Part shown: in pieces, positions 9,209 through 17,121 of the stretch | How the letters are laid out: every line of letters starts with the position of its first letter | Position numbering within the stretch: position 1 is the first letter of the stretch | NCBI RefSeq assembly: GCF_030246925.1 | Contig: NZ_CP126740.1 | Span: 2,666,001 to 2,730,000 of the forward strand | Length of the DNA stretch: 64,000 nt | Direction of reading: 5' to 3' | From: Microbacterium sp. zg-Y625 | GTDB taxonomy: Bacteria; Actinomycetota; Actinomycetes; Actinomycetales; Microbacteriaceae | Notes under the pieces: generated by a model | The model's database searches: none | Seen by the model: only the letters and a program-made list of their open reading frames with translations | What the model was told of the DNA's origin: nothing | Position numbers and translations under genes: made by a program

Positions 9209-10210
9209 TCACCAGCGGTTGTGCACCTCTTCGGCGAAGCCCAGGATCTCGTCGAACGCGATCGTGTCGCCGTCCTCGGTGGTGAACGTGCCCGACCAGT
9301 GGCCGAAGCACTGGTCGGTGCGCGAGGAGAGCACGACGAGGTCGGTGCGGCTGACCTTGTCGTAGAACGGGGTTAACGTGGCATCCAGCCCACCGCCGGT
9401 GATGCGCCAGGGGCGACGCCACGTGGCGATGTCGTAATCCCAGGTGAGCTCTTCGTGGATCTTGTGCAGGCGTCCGTCGACGAGCATCGCGTTCTCGGTC
9501 GAGCCGGTGCCGTCGGTCCATTTGGCACCGACCTGGATGCCGATGACCCGGCCGCCGGACACGCCCGACCCGGCGCCCCAGTTCCACTGCACGTCGTACG
9601 GCCATCGGCCGCGGCCGTGGTCGAGCACCGCCCACGACTGGCCTGCCGGCACCTCCGAGGTCACACCGTCGACCACGACCGTGCCGACGGCGGGCCGCGC
9701 GACGTCCTTCACCGTGTACTGGAACCGCCGAGAGCTCCACGGCACCACCACCGCCAGACGCTCGTGTCCTTCCGGCAGCTGGGCGACGACGTCGAACGAG
9801 GCGCCCTCGATGCGCGCCCGCAGGCGCGTGCCGCCCGGGACCTCGTCGATATCGATCTCGAGGCCCTTCGCCCGCGCGCGGGACGACCCCTGCTCCAGCC
9901 GGGGTGCGAGGGTCACCCCGCGCGGCGGGATCACGGTCGCATCCGCCTGCCAGGTGCGTTCGGTCGCCCGGTCGAAGATCCAGACGCCGAGGACTGCGGC
10001 GTAGTCGATCGACGACACGGTGAGGGCGAGGATGTGCGTGGGGGTCGTGACGTTCCAGTACTCCCACCGCTTGTTGCGGCCCCATGAGCGGGTGTGCACG
10101 CGCGAGGCGTCGACGAGCGGCTGCCGCGCCCAGCCGACGGCATCGGGGTTGAGCACCCGGCCGTCGCCGGCGGTGAGTGAGACGGGTGCGGTCAGTTCGC
10201 GCAGGGTCAC
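9209..10210 (-). CDS. DUF2804 domain protein
   Basis: 333 residues, full-length for the DUF2804 family. Conserved-looking segments include WEYWNVTTPTHILALTVSSI, DHGRGRWPYDVQWNWG and a C-terminal FGHWSGTFTTEDG. The family is often annotated as hypothetical, and a hydroxyneurosporene-synthase/AttH-like beta fold is likely, but no reaction is known to me. It starts with GTG overlapping the GH2 stop (GTGA), so it is the last gene of the MFS-GH2-DUF2804 operon. It may act on, or be induced with, the same glycoside substrate. Confidence 0.88.
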   Translation of the reverse strand: MTLRELTAPVSLTAGDGRVLNPDAVGWARQPLVDASRVHTRSWGRNKRWEYWNVTTPTHILALTVSSIDYAAVLGVWIFDRATERTWQADATVIPPRGVTLAPRLEQGSSRARAKGLEIDIDEVPGGTRLRARIEGASFDVVAQLPEGHERLAVVVPWSSRRFQYTVKDVARPAVGTVVVDGVTSEVPAGQSWAVLDHGRGRWPYDVQWNWGAGSGVSGGRVIGIQVGAKWTDGTGSTENAMLVDGRLHKIHEELTWDYDIATWRRPWRITGGGLDATLTPFYDKVSRTDLVVLSSRTDQCFGHWSGTFTTEDGDTIAFDEILGFAEEVHNRW

Positions 10211-12030
10211 GCGGGCTCCTCTTCTGCGGCGGTGCGTGTGGATGCCGCGGCCTGCAGCCGCTCGTTCATCGCGCGCACGGCCGCCTCATCGACCTTCACA
10301 TACCGGCGGTCGTAAGTGACCATGCCGTTGACCTCGTCCTCGACGTCCGACAGCTGCGTGTACACGGTCGCCGCCAGCCCGCGGCCGATCGCGGGGACGA
10401 TCTCGGCGTCGTGCAGCCGTTCGAGGGCCGCCTGCAGCCGCGCCCGGGAGCGGTAGCGCCGGTAGCCGAAGGCCTCCGCCGTCCACGTGTGCTGCGGCAC
10501 CGCCAGGCTGTAGCCGCCGTACTCGGTGACGGCCTCCACTCGGCCGTCGCGCCGGCGCGGCATGCGCACCGGACGGAAGTACACGTGCCGGCTGTGCAGG
10601 TCGCCCGCGCCCTGGTCGTGCCAGCCGCTCGCATGGTCGATCGGCCGCGTGGGGTCGAGGTCCCGCACCCGCGCGGCGATGCGGGCGGCGTCGAACTGCC
10701 CCCACCCCTCGTTGAACGGCACCCACAGCGACAGCGACACGACGCTGCGCAGGTGCGCGATCATCTCGACGAGCTCGACTTCGAACCGCTCCCGACCAGC
10801 CGGGTCGGCGCGGGCGAACCGCGCGTAGCGGGTGTCGTCGAGTGCCGGCGCGCCGAACACCGGTGCGGTGATGACGGCCGGCCGATAGCGCCCGCCCCCG
10901 TTGACCGCGTCCTGCCACACCAGCATTCCGAGCCGGTCGCAGTGGTGGTACCAGCGGAGAGGTTCGACCTTGATGTGCTTGCGCAGCATCGTATAGCCGA
11001 GGCGCTGGGCGAGGCGGATGTCGTACTCCAGCGCGGCGTCGCTCGGGGCGGTGTACCCGCCGTCGGGCCAGTAGCCCTGATCCAGGAGCCCCACCGGCAG
11101 ATGCGGCTGACCGTTCAGCAGCAGCCGCGCGTGTCCACGGTCGTCGAGACCGACGCCGAATGAACGCATGCCGACGTAGCTGCGCACGTGGTCGTCGCCG
11201 AGCGCGACCTCGACGTCATAGAGGAAGGGATCATCCGGCGACCACGCCCGCACCGGCGCGGGCATCGTGACACGCGTGGTCTGCCCGACCGGCACCGTCG
11301 CCGTCGCGACCACCACACCCTCGGCCGAGACCGTGACCGCCGCCTCGACGCCGGCGCCGTGCTCGCTCTCGACGGTCACCTCCACCGCCGCGCCGGCAAG
11401 GTCGGGCGTGAGCACGAGACGGTCGACGGCGACGCGCGGCACGATCTCGAGCCACACCGTCTGCCAGATTCCCGACTGCGGCGTGTACCAGATGCCGCCG
11501 CGCCGGCTGGACTGCTTGCCGCGGGCGAGCCACGCGGCATCCGTCACGTCACGCACGGCGACGGTGATCTCGTGCGCGTCGCCCTCGGCCAGAGCGGCGG
11601 TCACGTCGAGCGTGAAGGGCAGGTAGCCGCCGGTGTGCCCGCCCACCTCGACCCCGTCGACGGCGACGCGGCAGGACTGGTCGACCGCGCCGAAGTGCAG
11701 CAGCACGCGCTCGTCGTCGCCGACGGGCCGCGGCACGGCGAACGTGCGGCGGTACCAGAGCGTCTCGTCGGCGCCGAGCGACCGCCCGACGCCCGACAGC
11801 GGCGTCTCGGGCGAGAACGGCACGACGATGTCGCCCTCCCAGGCCGATGGCGGTGCGGCCGGATCGGCGACGGCGAGGGGGTCGGATGCCCCGAACGGCG
11901 TCATCGCGTACGACCAGATCCCGTTGAGGTTCATCCAGTCTTCGCGCACCAGCTGGGGGCGCGGGTACTCCGGCAGGGGAGCATCGCGGTCGAGGCGTTC
12001 ACCCCACGGGGTCAGCATCGGCTCGCTCAT
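10207..12030 (-). CDS. Glycoside hydrolase family 2 (beta-galactosidase/beta-glucuronidase type)
   Basis: 607 residues; start ATG at 12030 overlaps the MFS stop (ATGA), with residues MSEPMLTPWGERL. The domains are a sugar-binding jelly roll (about 20-190, with EDWMNLNGIWSYAM), an Ig-like sandwich (about 195-290) and a TIM barrel. The catalytic pair is visible: acid/base Glu in PFNEGWGQFD and nucleophile Glu in TEYGGYSLAV. There is no signal peptide, so it acts in the cytoplasm on a glycoside imported by the adjacent MFS protein. GH2 specificity (galactoside, glucuronide, mannoside) cannot be fixed by eye. The longer frame reading to 13437 is an artefact of overlap. Confidence 0.93.
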   Translation of the reverse strand: MSEPMLTPWGERLDRDAPLPEYPRPQLVREDWMNLNGIWSYAMTPFGASDPLAVADPAAPPSAWEGDIVVPFSPETPLSGVGRSLGADETLWYRRTFAVPRPVGDDERVLLHFGAVDQSCRVAVDGVEVGGHTGGYLPFTLDVTAALAEGDAHEITVAVRDVTDAAWLARGKQSSRRGGIWYTPQSGIWQTVWLEIVPRVAVDRLVLTPDLAGAAVEVTVESEHGAGVEAAVTVSAEGVVVATATVPVGQTTRVTMPAPVRAWSPDDPFLYDVEVALGDDHVRSYVGMRSFGVGLDDRGHARLLLNGQPHLPVGLLDQGYWPDGGYTAPSDAALEYDIRLAQRLGYTMLRKHIKVEPLRWYHHCDRLGMLVWQDAVNGGGRYRPAVITAPVFGAPALDDTRYARFARADPAGRERFEVELVEMIAHLRSVVSLSLWVPFNEGWGQFDAARIAARVRDLDPTRPIDHASGWHDQGAGDLHSRHVYFRPVRMPRRRDGRVEAVTEYGGYSLAVPQHTWTAEAFGYRRYRSRARLQAALERLHDAEIVPAIGRGLAATVYTQLSDVEDEVNGMVTYDRRYVKVDEAAVRAMNERLQAAASTRTAAEEEPA

Positions 12031-13349
12031 GCGGCATCCACCCTTTGCGGCAGGCGCCGCAGCGCCAGCATCGGCACGACCACGAGCAGGGCGACGACGG
12101 CGGCCGCCGGGAAGATCCACGGGGTCGGCACCTGCTTGACGATGCCGAGGTCGACGTACGTCTCGTTCGCCCCGATGATGACCGCCGAGCCGATGAACGG
12201 TCCGATCACCATCGGGATCAGCACCACGAAGATCATGCGCAGCCCCTGCACCATGCCGACCCGGTCGCCGGGCGTCGCATCGCGCACGCTGGCCGAGAGC
12301 GCCGCGGTGGAGAGCATGAACCCGCCCATCATGATCGTGCCGAAGACGATGACGCTCAGCATGTCGCGGACGACGAACATGCCGACAAGCCCCACGATCA
12401 TGAAGGTCACCGCGGGAAGGATGGCCCGGGTCTTGCCGACCCGGTCCACCACCCGTCCGCCGACGATGCTGATGATGGCGGCGAGGGTCAGCACGCTGGC
12501 GAGCACGATCGGGTAGCCGTCGATGCGCAGGTACCGCTGGATGTAGATGATCAGGTACGGGAAGTACACCTGCGTGCTGGTGCCGATGATCGCCCACGCC
12601 ACCAGCAGCGTGTACAGCCGGGGGTGAAGCCGCACGGTCGAGGGCCGGAGCCCGTGCACGAGGGCACGCAGATATCCATCGGAGGACGACTGGATGCCGG
12701 GTGCGTCGCGCACCAGGAACCACGCGACGGCGCCCACGACGGCCGTGGCGATGCCGATGATCGCGAAGAAGAGCTTCCACTCCCCCGCCTGGGTGAGGCC
12801 GTCGAGCAGCCCGAAGACCAACAGCATCGCCATGAGCGGGAGCACCGACAACACCGCATCGACGCGGCCCCGGTCGGCGGGGGTCGTGGCATCTGTCACC
12901 CAGGCGTTGAACGCCGCGTCGTTCGCACCGGAGCCGAACACCGACATCACGCAGTCGAGCAGGATGATCGCGACCACGGCGGTGCCGACCACAAGAGCCG
13001 CCTGGGCGCCGGCCGAGGGCTGCACGAAGCCGAAGGTCGCGGTCGTCAGGCCCCACAGGATGTAGCCGATCGCGATGAAGGGGCGGCGGCGGCGCACCCG
13101 GTCGGACCAGGCGCCGACGAGCATGGTCGACAGTGTCGCGGCGACCGCCGAGGCCGCGACGAGCACCGCGATGACGGTGGGGTCGGTCGTGATCGTGTCG
13201 TAGACGAACACGTTGAGGTACATGTTCTCGACGGTCCAGGCGAGCTGGCCGACGAACCCGACGAGCACGACGACCCACCAGGTACGGCCGGCCACGCGCG
13301 GGAGACGGGCGCGGGTGGGAGCGGTGGCGGGGCTGACGGACATCGGCAT
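12027..13349 (-). CDS. MFS transporter, probable glycoside importer
   Basis: 440 residues with about twelve hydrophobic helices and the MFS loop motif GAWSDRVRRRRPFI between helices 2 and 3, repeated in weaker form as GGRVVDRVGKTRAI in the second half. It resembles the SLC45/GPH-like sugar transporters of Actinobacteria. First gene of an operon whose next genes are GH2 and DUF2804, so import of the GH2 substrate is the likely role. A -10-like TAGGAT lies on the minus strand at 13387-13382. Confidence 0.9.
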   Translation of the reverse strand: MPMSVSPATAPTRARLPRVAGRTWWVVVLVGFVGQLAWTVENMYLNVFVYDTITTDPTVIAVLVAASAVAATLSTMLVGAWSDRVRRRRPFIAIGYILWGLTTATFGFVQPSAGAQAALVVGTAVVAIILLDCVMSVFGSGANDAAFNAWVTDATTPADRGRVDAVLSVLPLMAMLLVFGLLDGLTQAGEWKLFFAIIGIATAVVGAVAWFLVRDAPGIQSSSDGYLRALVHGLRPSTVRLHPRLYTLLVAWAIIGTSTQVYFPYLIIYIQRYLRIDGYPIVLASVLTLAAIISIVGGRVVDRVGKTRAILPAVTFMIVGLVGMFVVRDMLSVIVFGTIMMGGFMLSTAALSASVRDATPGDRVGMVQGLRMIFVVLIPMVIGPFIGSAVIIGANETYVDLGIVKQVPTPWIFPAAAVVALLVVVPMLALRRLPQRVDAA

Positions 13350-13390
13350 CCTTGCTGACGGACCGGAATTCGGGTGCTCCGATCCTACGT

Positions 13391-13429
13391 GCGGCGCGCA
13401 GCGCGGCGGCGCGCAGCGCGGCGGCGCGG
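13391..13429. repeat. 15-bp tandem repeat, 2.6 copies
   Basis: The unit GCGGCGCGCAGCGCG occurs at 13391-13405 and exactly again at 13406-13420, with a partial third copy after it. It fills the gap between the sdaA stop and the MFS promoter. All-GC short repeats like this can form hairpins and change length by slippage. Confidence 0.8.
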
Positions 13430-13430
13430 G

Positions 13431-14921
13431 TCAGCACTCGATGACGTTGACGGCGAGCCCGCCTTCGCTGGTCTCCTTGTACTTCGTCGACATGTCGATG
13501 CCCGTCTGCCGCATCGTCTCGACGACGGCGTCGAGCGAGACGTAGTGCGTGCCGTCACCGCGCAGCGCGAGGCGCGAGGCGGTGACGGCGGTCGACGCGG
13601 CGATGGCGTTGCGCTCGATGCAGGGGATCTGCACGAGCCCGCCGACGGGGTCGCAGGTGAGCCCCAGGTGGTGCTCCATCGCGATCTCGGCGGCGTTCTC
13701 GATCTGCCGGTTGGTGCCTCCCATGACGGCGGTGAGCCCCGCGGCGGCCATCGCGCACGCGGATCCCACTTCGGCCTGGCATCCGCCTTCAGCGCCCGAG
13801 ATCGACGCGTTCGCCTTGAACAACGACCCCAGCGCCGTCGCGGTGAGCAGAAACCGGCGGATGCCGCGGCGGCGGTTGGCGTCGGCGAGCGCCGGATCGT
13901 CGTCTTCGGGGGCGAGCCCTCCGGCCGGCGCGTGGTAGCCGAGCAGCGCGCTGCCGACCAGTTCGCCATAGGGGGTGACGGCGTTGCCCGAGCCGAGGCC
14001 CGAGTCGGCGAGGAACCGCCACCAGTACATGCCGACGGCGGGGAGGATGCCGGCCGCGCCGTTGGTCGGGGCGGTCACGACCCGGCCGCCCGAGGCGTTC
14101 TCTTCGTTGACGGCGAGCGCGAACGCGCCGAGCCACTCGCCCGGGAGCTCGCGGCGTCCCTCGGACTCGGCCTCGTCGAGCTGCGCGCGGATCATGCCGG
14201 CACGGCGCTTGACCTTGAGCATGCCCGGGAGCACCCCGTCGGCCTGCAGCCCCGCGTCGACGCACGCCGCCATCGCGTCCCAGATCGCGTCGAGGCCGGC
14301 GGCCACCTCCGCCTCGTCGCGCAGGGCCTGCTCGTTGAGCCGCGCCGCCTCGGCGATCGTGATGCCGCGCTCGTCGCACAGGGCGATGAGCTGCTCGGCG
14401 CTGTCGTAGGCGAGGGGGAACGGCCGCGTGGTCACGCGCTGCTCCTCGCCCTCGCGGCGGATGAAGCCGCCGCCGACCGAGTAGTACGTCTCCTCCGCCA
14501 CAGTGGCGCCGGTGGCATCCATCGCCGTCAGTGTCAGGGCGTTCGGGTGCCCCGGAAGCCGCGTGCGCGGAAGGAAGGCGATGTCGGTCTTCGCGAACGG
14601 AACCGGATGGATACCGGCCAGCTGCAGCTGCGCGCCCTCGGGCCAGGCGGTCCAGGCGCGGCGTACGGTGTCGGGATCGACGCCCTCGGGGGCGTGCCCC
14701 TGCAGCCCGGCGACGACCGCGTCGGGGGTGCCGTGGCCGATGCCGGTGGCGCCGAGGGACCCGAAGAGGGTGCAGGTCACGCGTGCGACGCGCGACAGAG
14801 CGCCCGCCTCACGCAGGCGGGCGGCGAAGTCACGGCCCGCCCGCATGGGGCCGACGGTGTGGGAGCTCGAGGGTCCTACTCCGATGGAGAACAGCTCGAA
14901 CGCCGAGACGTACGCGCTCAC
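13431..14921 (-). CDS. sdaA: L-serine ammonia-lyase (serine dehydratase), iron-sulfur single-chain type
   Basis: 496 residues. It converts L-serine to pyruvate and ammonia in the cytoplasm using a [4Fe-4S] cluster. The N-terminal beta domain begins SAFELFSIGVGPSSSHTVGP, the standard signature. The alpha domain has the cysteine motifs GGCQAEVGSACAMAAAG, CDPVGGLVQIPCIERN and a C-terminal Cys as the final residue (VIEC), which in studied enzymes can act as an active-site plug. It appears monocistronic; the short gap to the Hsp20 gene holds a strong terminator. Confidence 0.97.
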   Translation of the reverse strand: MSAYVSAFELFSIGVGPSSSHTVGPMRAGRDFAARLREAGALSRVARVTCTLFGSLGATGIGHGTPDAVVAGLQGHAPEGVDPDTVRRAWTAWPEGAQLQLAGIHPVPFAKTDIAFLPRTRLPGHPNALTLTAMDATGATVAEETYYSVGGGFIRREGEEQRVTTRPFPLAYDSAEQLIALCDERGITIAEAARLNEQALRDEAEVAAGLDAIWDAMAACVDAGLQADGVLPGMLKVKRRAGMIRAQLDEAESEGRRELPGEWLGAFALAVNEENASGGRVVTAPTNGAAGILPAVGMYWWRFLADSGLGSGNAVTPYGELVGSALLGYHAPAGGLAPEDDDPALADANRRRGIRRFLLTATALGSLFKANASISGAEGGCQAEVGSACAMAAAGLTAVMGGTNRQIENAAEIAMEHHLGLTCDPVGGLVQIPCIERNAIAASTAVTASRLALRGDGTHYVSLDAVVETMRQTGIDMSTKYKETSEGGLAVNVIEC

Positions 14922-14938
14922 CCTTCGAGCCTACGCGC

Positions 14939-14970
14939 AGAAGCCCCGGACGGGCTCGTCCGGGGCTTCT
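14939..14970 (-). terminator. Strong hairpin terminator after hsp20
   Basis: Perfect 14-bp stem (AGAAGCCCCGGACG paired with CGTCCGGGGCTTCT) around GGCT, starting 12 bases after the hsp20 stop on the minus strand. No long U tract follows, as is usual in high-GC Actinobacteria. Confidence 0.9.
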
Positions 14971-14981
14971 GGCGGTGTGCG

Positions 14982-15440
14982 TCAGGACTGCGAGGCCTGC
15001 TCCTGCGAGCCGGACTCGCCCACCTGAAGGGTGGGGCCGGAGTCGTCGGTGGTCACCTCGACCTTGCGGGGCTTGGCCTTCTCGCTGACCGGGATCCTCA
15101 CGCTCAGCACACCGTTGCGGTAGGTCGCGGCGATGCGCTCGGTGTCGAGCCCCTGCCCGAGGCTCAGCTGGCGCAGGAAGCTGCCGGCCTCGCGCTCGCG
15201 GGTGATCCACTTCACGCCCTCGCCGACGTTGATCGTGCGCTCGGCGCGGATCGTCAGCAGCTGGCCGTCGACGTCGATGTCGACCGAGCCCGGGTCGATG
15301 CCGGGCAGGTCGGCCTCCAGTACGTAGTGGTCACCCTCGCGGTACAGGTCCATCGGCATCTGCCGCGGCCCGCGGCGGATGGGGTCCATGAGGGTGGTCG
15401 CGAAACGCTCCAGGTCACGGAGCGGGTCGTATGTCGCCAT
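14982..15440 (-). CDS. hsp20: Hsp20/alpha-crystallin small heat-shock protein
   Basis: 152 residues from ATG at 15440, preceded by a strong Shine-Dalgarno (GAAAGGAGACGAGA); the upstream in-frame ATG lacks one. The alpha-crystallin domain covers about 42-140 (MDLYREGDHYVLEADLPGID, YRNGVLSVRIPVSE), followed by a short acidic tail. It is an ATP-independent chaperone that holds unfolding proteins in the cytoplasm. Upstream are a perfect HspR (HAIR) operator and a CIRCE-like inverted repeat, so control by HspR, and perhaps also HrcA, is likely. Confidence 0.96.
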   Translation of the reverse strand: MATYDPLRDLERFATTLMDPIRRGPRQMPMDLYREGDHYVLEADLPGIDPGSVDIDVDGQLLTIRAERTINVGEGVKWITREREAGSFLRQLSLGQGLDTERIAATYRNGVLSVRIPVSEKAKPRKVEVTTDDSGPTLQVGESGSQEQASQS

Positions 15441-15493
15441 TCTCGTCTCCTTTCGAGCAGTGCCGGATGCCGGCATTCTTCAGGTCTCAAAAA

Positions 15494-15514
15494 CTTGAGT
15501 CACATCGACTCAAG
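15494..15514. promoter_or_regulatory. HAIR operator (HspR binding site)
   Basis: CTTGAGT at 15494-15500 and ACTCAAG at 15508-15514 with a 7-base spacer, an exact match to the actinobacterial HAIR consensus CTTGAGT-N7-ACTCAAG. It lies 54 bases upstream of the hsp20 start. Confidence 0.95.
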
Positions 15515-15526
15515 TGTGCGAATAGA

Positions 15527-15552
15527 TTAGCACTCGGCCGCGAGAGTGCAAG
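15527..15552. promoter_or_regulatory. CIRCE-like inverted repeat (possible HrcA site)
   Basis: TTAGCACTC is followed after 8 bases by GAGTGCAAG. The CIRCE consensus is TTAGCACTC-N9-GAGTGCTAA, so the left arm is exact, the right arm has two changes and the spacer is one base short. It sits just upstream of the HAIR element of hsp20. Confidence 0.55.
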
Positions 15553-15603
15553 AGGAGGCCCCGCGCGGCGGGGGCGGAGCCGCCGGTCGGCGCCCCCCGC
15601 GGC

Positions 15604-15662
15604 CTCGCCTGTCGCGGATGACGCTTTCCGGCCCCCGCAGGGGACGCAATGCGACGGGCCAG
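15604..15662 (+). repeat. 59-bp palindromic repeat, copy 1
   Basis: Begins CTCGCCTGTCGCGGAT and ends AATGCGACGGGCCAG, with an inner hairpin around CCCCCGCAGGGG. It shares length, arms and inner sequence with copies at 16841-16899 (inverted) and 42341-42399. It lies about 100 bp upstream of the endonuclease-like gene. Confidence 0.8.
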
Positions 15663-15761
15663 CGGGGCGGGGCGCTCTCCACAGGCGAGGATGTCACCGT
15701 GGCATCCTGAATTGCGCCACACCGCCCGATTCCCCGCCGCCGAAGGTGCAATCGTCGGCGG

Positions 15762-16781
15762 ATGCCACACCCCGGCCCCCTCCCGCCGAACCTTGATCCC
15801 TGGTTCAGCACCACCCAGGCCTGTACGCTCGGCGCGACGCCCGGAAGGTTGCGGGCCTCCGATCTCGAGGCGCCTTTCCACGGCGCGCGTGTCATCCTGG
15901 CCTGCGCCGGCCACGAGCCGGACGCCGCGGGCGCGACTCCCCCGCACGACCCCGCCCACCGCGACCGACAGCGCCGCGAGCGGCTCCTCGTGCGGGCCCG
16001 GGCGTTCGCGACCGTGATGCCCGACCACGCGTTCTTCACTGCGATGACCGCCGCGGTCATCTGGGGCCTGCCGCTGCCGCCCCGACCCCCAGGCCGGCCG
16101 GATCCCGAGCCGCTGCACGTCGCCGTCTTCGCGCCCCGGCGGCTGTTGCGGGCAGCGGGCGTGCGGGGGCACGAGACCACACCGATGCTCACGAGCATCC
16201 AGCAGCATCGCGGGCTCCCGGTAGCGACCCCGGCGTCCACGTGGGCGTCCCTCGGTCGGTTCCTGAGCGTCGCGCACCTCGTAGCCGTGGGCGACGCGAT
16301 CGTGCACCAGCCACGGCAGCGCGGTGGCGACAGAGGCGGCCCAGCGGCGGCGCTCGCAACGCTCGACGACCTGGCGTCGGCGGTGGCGGCCGGACGCCGC
16401 GTCGGCGTGGGACGGCTGCGCGAGGCCCTGCCGCGGATCCGCGTGGGCAGCATGTCTCCGGGCGAGACCGACCTGCGAGAGGCGCTCATACAAGCGGGCC
16501 TACCGGAGCCGGAGCTCGACGTCGACCTGGTGGATGCCACCGGAAGGCGCTTCGGCTGGACCGAGATCGCGTATCCACGGTGGCGGGTTCTCGTGGAGTA
16601 CGAGGGCGACCACCACCGCACCGACCGCGCGCAGTGGCACCGCGACGTGGCGAAGCACGCACGATGCCGCGACCTCGGATGGGATGTCGTACGGGTCACC
16701 GCAGGGGACGTGTACCCCCGACCGCGCCACGCCGTGGAGCGAGTGCGCCACGCCCTGATGCGCGCGGGCTGGCGTCCCTGA
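15762..16781 (+). CDS. Endonuclease-like protein (DUF559/PD-(D/E)XK-type C-terminus)
   Basis: 339 residues, cytoplasmic. The C-terminal third has a restriction-endonuclease-like pattern seen in DUF559/Vsr-type proteins: WTEIAYPRWRVLVEYEGDHH, then CRDLGWDVVRVTAGDV, with acidic residues at the places expected for a metal-binding core. The N-terminal part (GRLRASDLEAPFHGARV) resembles the winged-helix start of AbiEi-like actinobacterial proteins. Such proteins are common in Microbacteriaceae and their role is unknown. The gene is bracketed by inverted copies of a 59-bp palindromic repeat and lies next to tRNA-Arg, an arrangement that suggests mobility. The ATG start has no clear Shine-Dalgarno. 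Confidence 0.7.
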   Translation: MPHPGPLPPNLDPWFSTTQACTLGATPGRLRASDLEAPFHGARVILACAGHEPDAAGATPPHDPAHRDRQRRERLLVRARAFATVMPDHAFFTAMTAAVIWGLPLPPRPPGRPDPEPLHVAVFAPRRLLRAAGVRGHETTPMLTSIQQHRGLPVATPASTWASLGRFLSVAHLVAVGDAIVHQPRQRGGDRGGPAAALATLDDLASAVAAGRRVGVGRLREALPRIRVGSMSPGETDLREALIQAGLPEPELDVDLVDATGRRFGWTEIAYPRWRVLVEYEGDHHRTDRAQWHRDVAKHARCRDLGWDVVRVTAGDVYPRPRHAVERVRHALMRAGWRP

Positions 16782-16840
16782 CGCGCACCGCGGACGCGGA
16801 CGGGGCCGGCGGATGGGGGCCGCCGCGGGCTGGCCGCGCG

Positions 16841-16899
16841 CTCACCTGTCGCATTCGGTCGCTTCCCGCGGCGGGAAACCGTCATCCGCGACAGGCGAG
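16841..16899 (-). repeat. 59-bp palindromic repeat, copy 2 (inverted)
   Basis: Read on the minus strand it begins CTCGCCTGTCGCGGAT and ends AATGCGACAGGTGAG, with an inner TTCCCGCCGCGGGAA hairpin. It has the same 59-bp length as copy 1 and lies in opposite orientation on the other side of the endonuclease-like gene. Confidence 0.82.
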
Positions 16900-16920
16900 C
16901 GGGCCGGGGAGCGGGAAACA

Positions 16921-16950
16921 CGAAAGGCCCCGGCGAACCGGGGCCTTTCG
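16921..16950. terminator. Hairpin terminator between the endonuclease-like gene and tRNA-Arg
   Basis: Perfect 13-bp stem CGAAAGGCCCCGG/CCGGGGCCTTTCG around CGAA. It is 20 bases downstream of the tRNA 3' end on the minus strand and also downstream of the plus-strand gene, so it may serve both directions. Confidence 0.9.
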
Positions 16951-16969
16951 TTACTGTCTCAACACAGTG

Positions 16970-17042
16970 TGCGCCCGAAGAGACTCGAACTCCCAACCTT
17001 CTGATCCGTAGTCAGATGCTCTATCCATTGAGCTACGGGCGC
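16970..17042 (-). tRNA. tRNA-Arg (anticodon ACG)
   Basis: 73 nt on the minus strand. The acceptor stem is GCGCCCG/CGGGCGC with discriminator A, the D-arm is GCTCAATGGATAGAGC, the anticodon arm is TCTGA-CTACGGA-TCAGA giving anticodon ACG, and the T-arm contains GTTCGAGTC. No CCA is encoded. ACG would be read as ICG after deamination, decoding CGU, CGC and CGA. Confidence 0.97.
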
Positions 17043-17121
17043 ATGGCCTGAACTCTCGTGCGGGCCTCGTAAAGCTTACCCGACCCGAGGCGGTCGCGCG
17101 AATCGGGGCCGCTTCGGCGCG

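Noticed and set aside
10207..13437. A 1076-codon frame that would fuse GH2 to an arginine-rich N-terminus
   Set aside because: The N-terminal half is an out-of-frame reading of the MFS gene; the GH2 start at 12030 has the normal ATGA overlap.
14922..14981. Riboswitch upstream of sdaA
   Set aside because: Only 60 bases are available and they are filled by the hsp20 terminator; no glycine or other aptamer pattern was seen.
16970..17042. Integrated element using tRNA-Arg as attachment site
   Set aside because: No direct repeat of the tRNA 3' end and no integrase gene was found in the neighbourhood, so classical integration is not supported.
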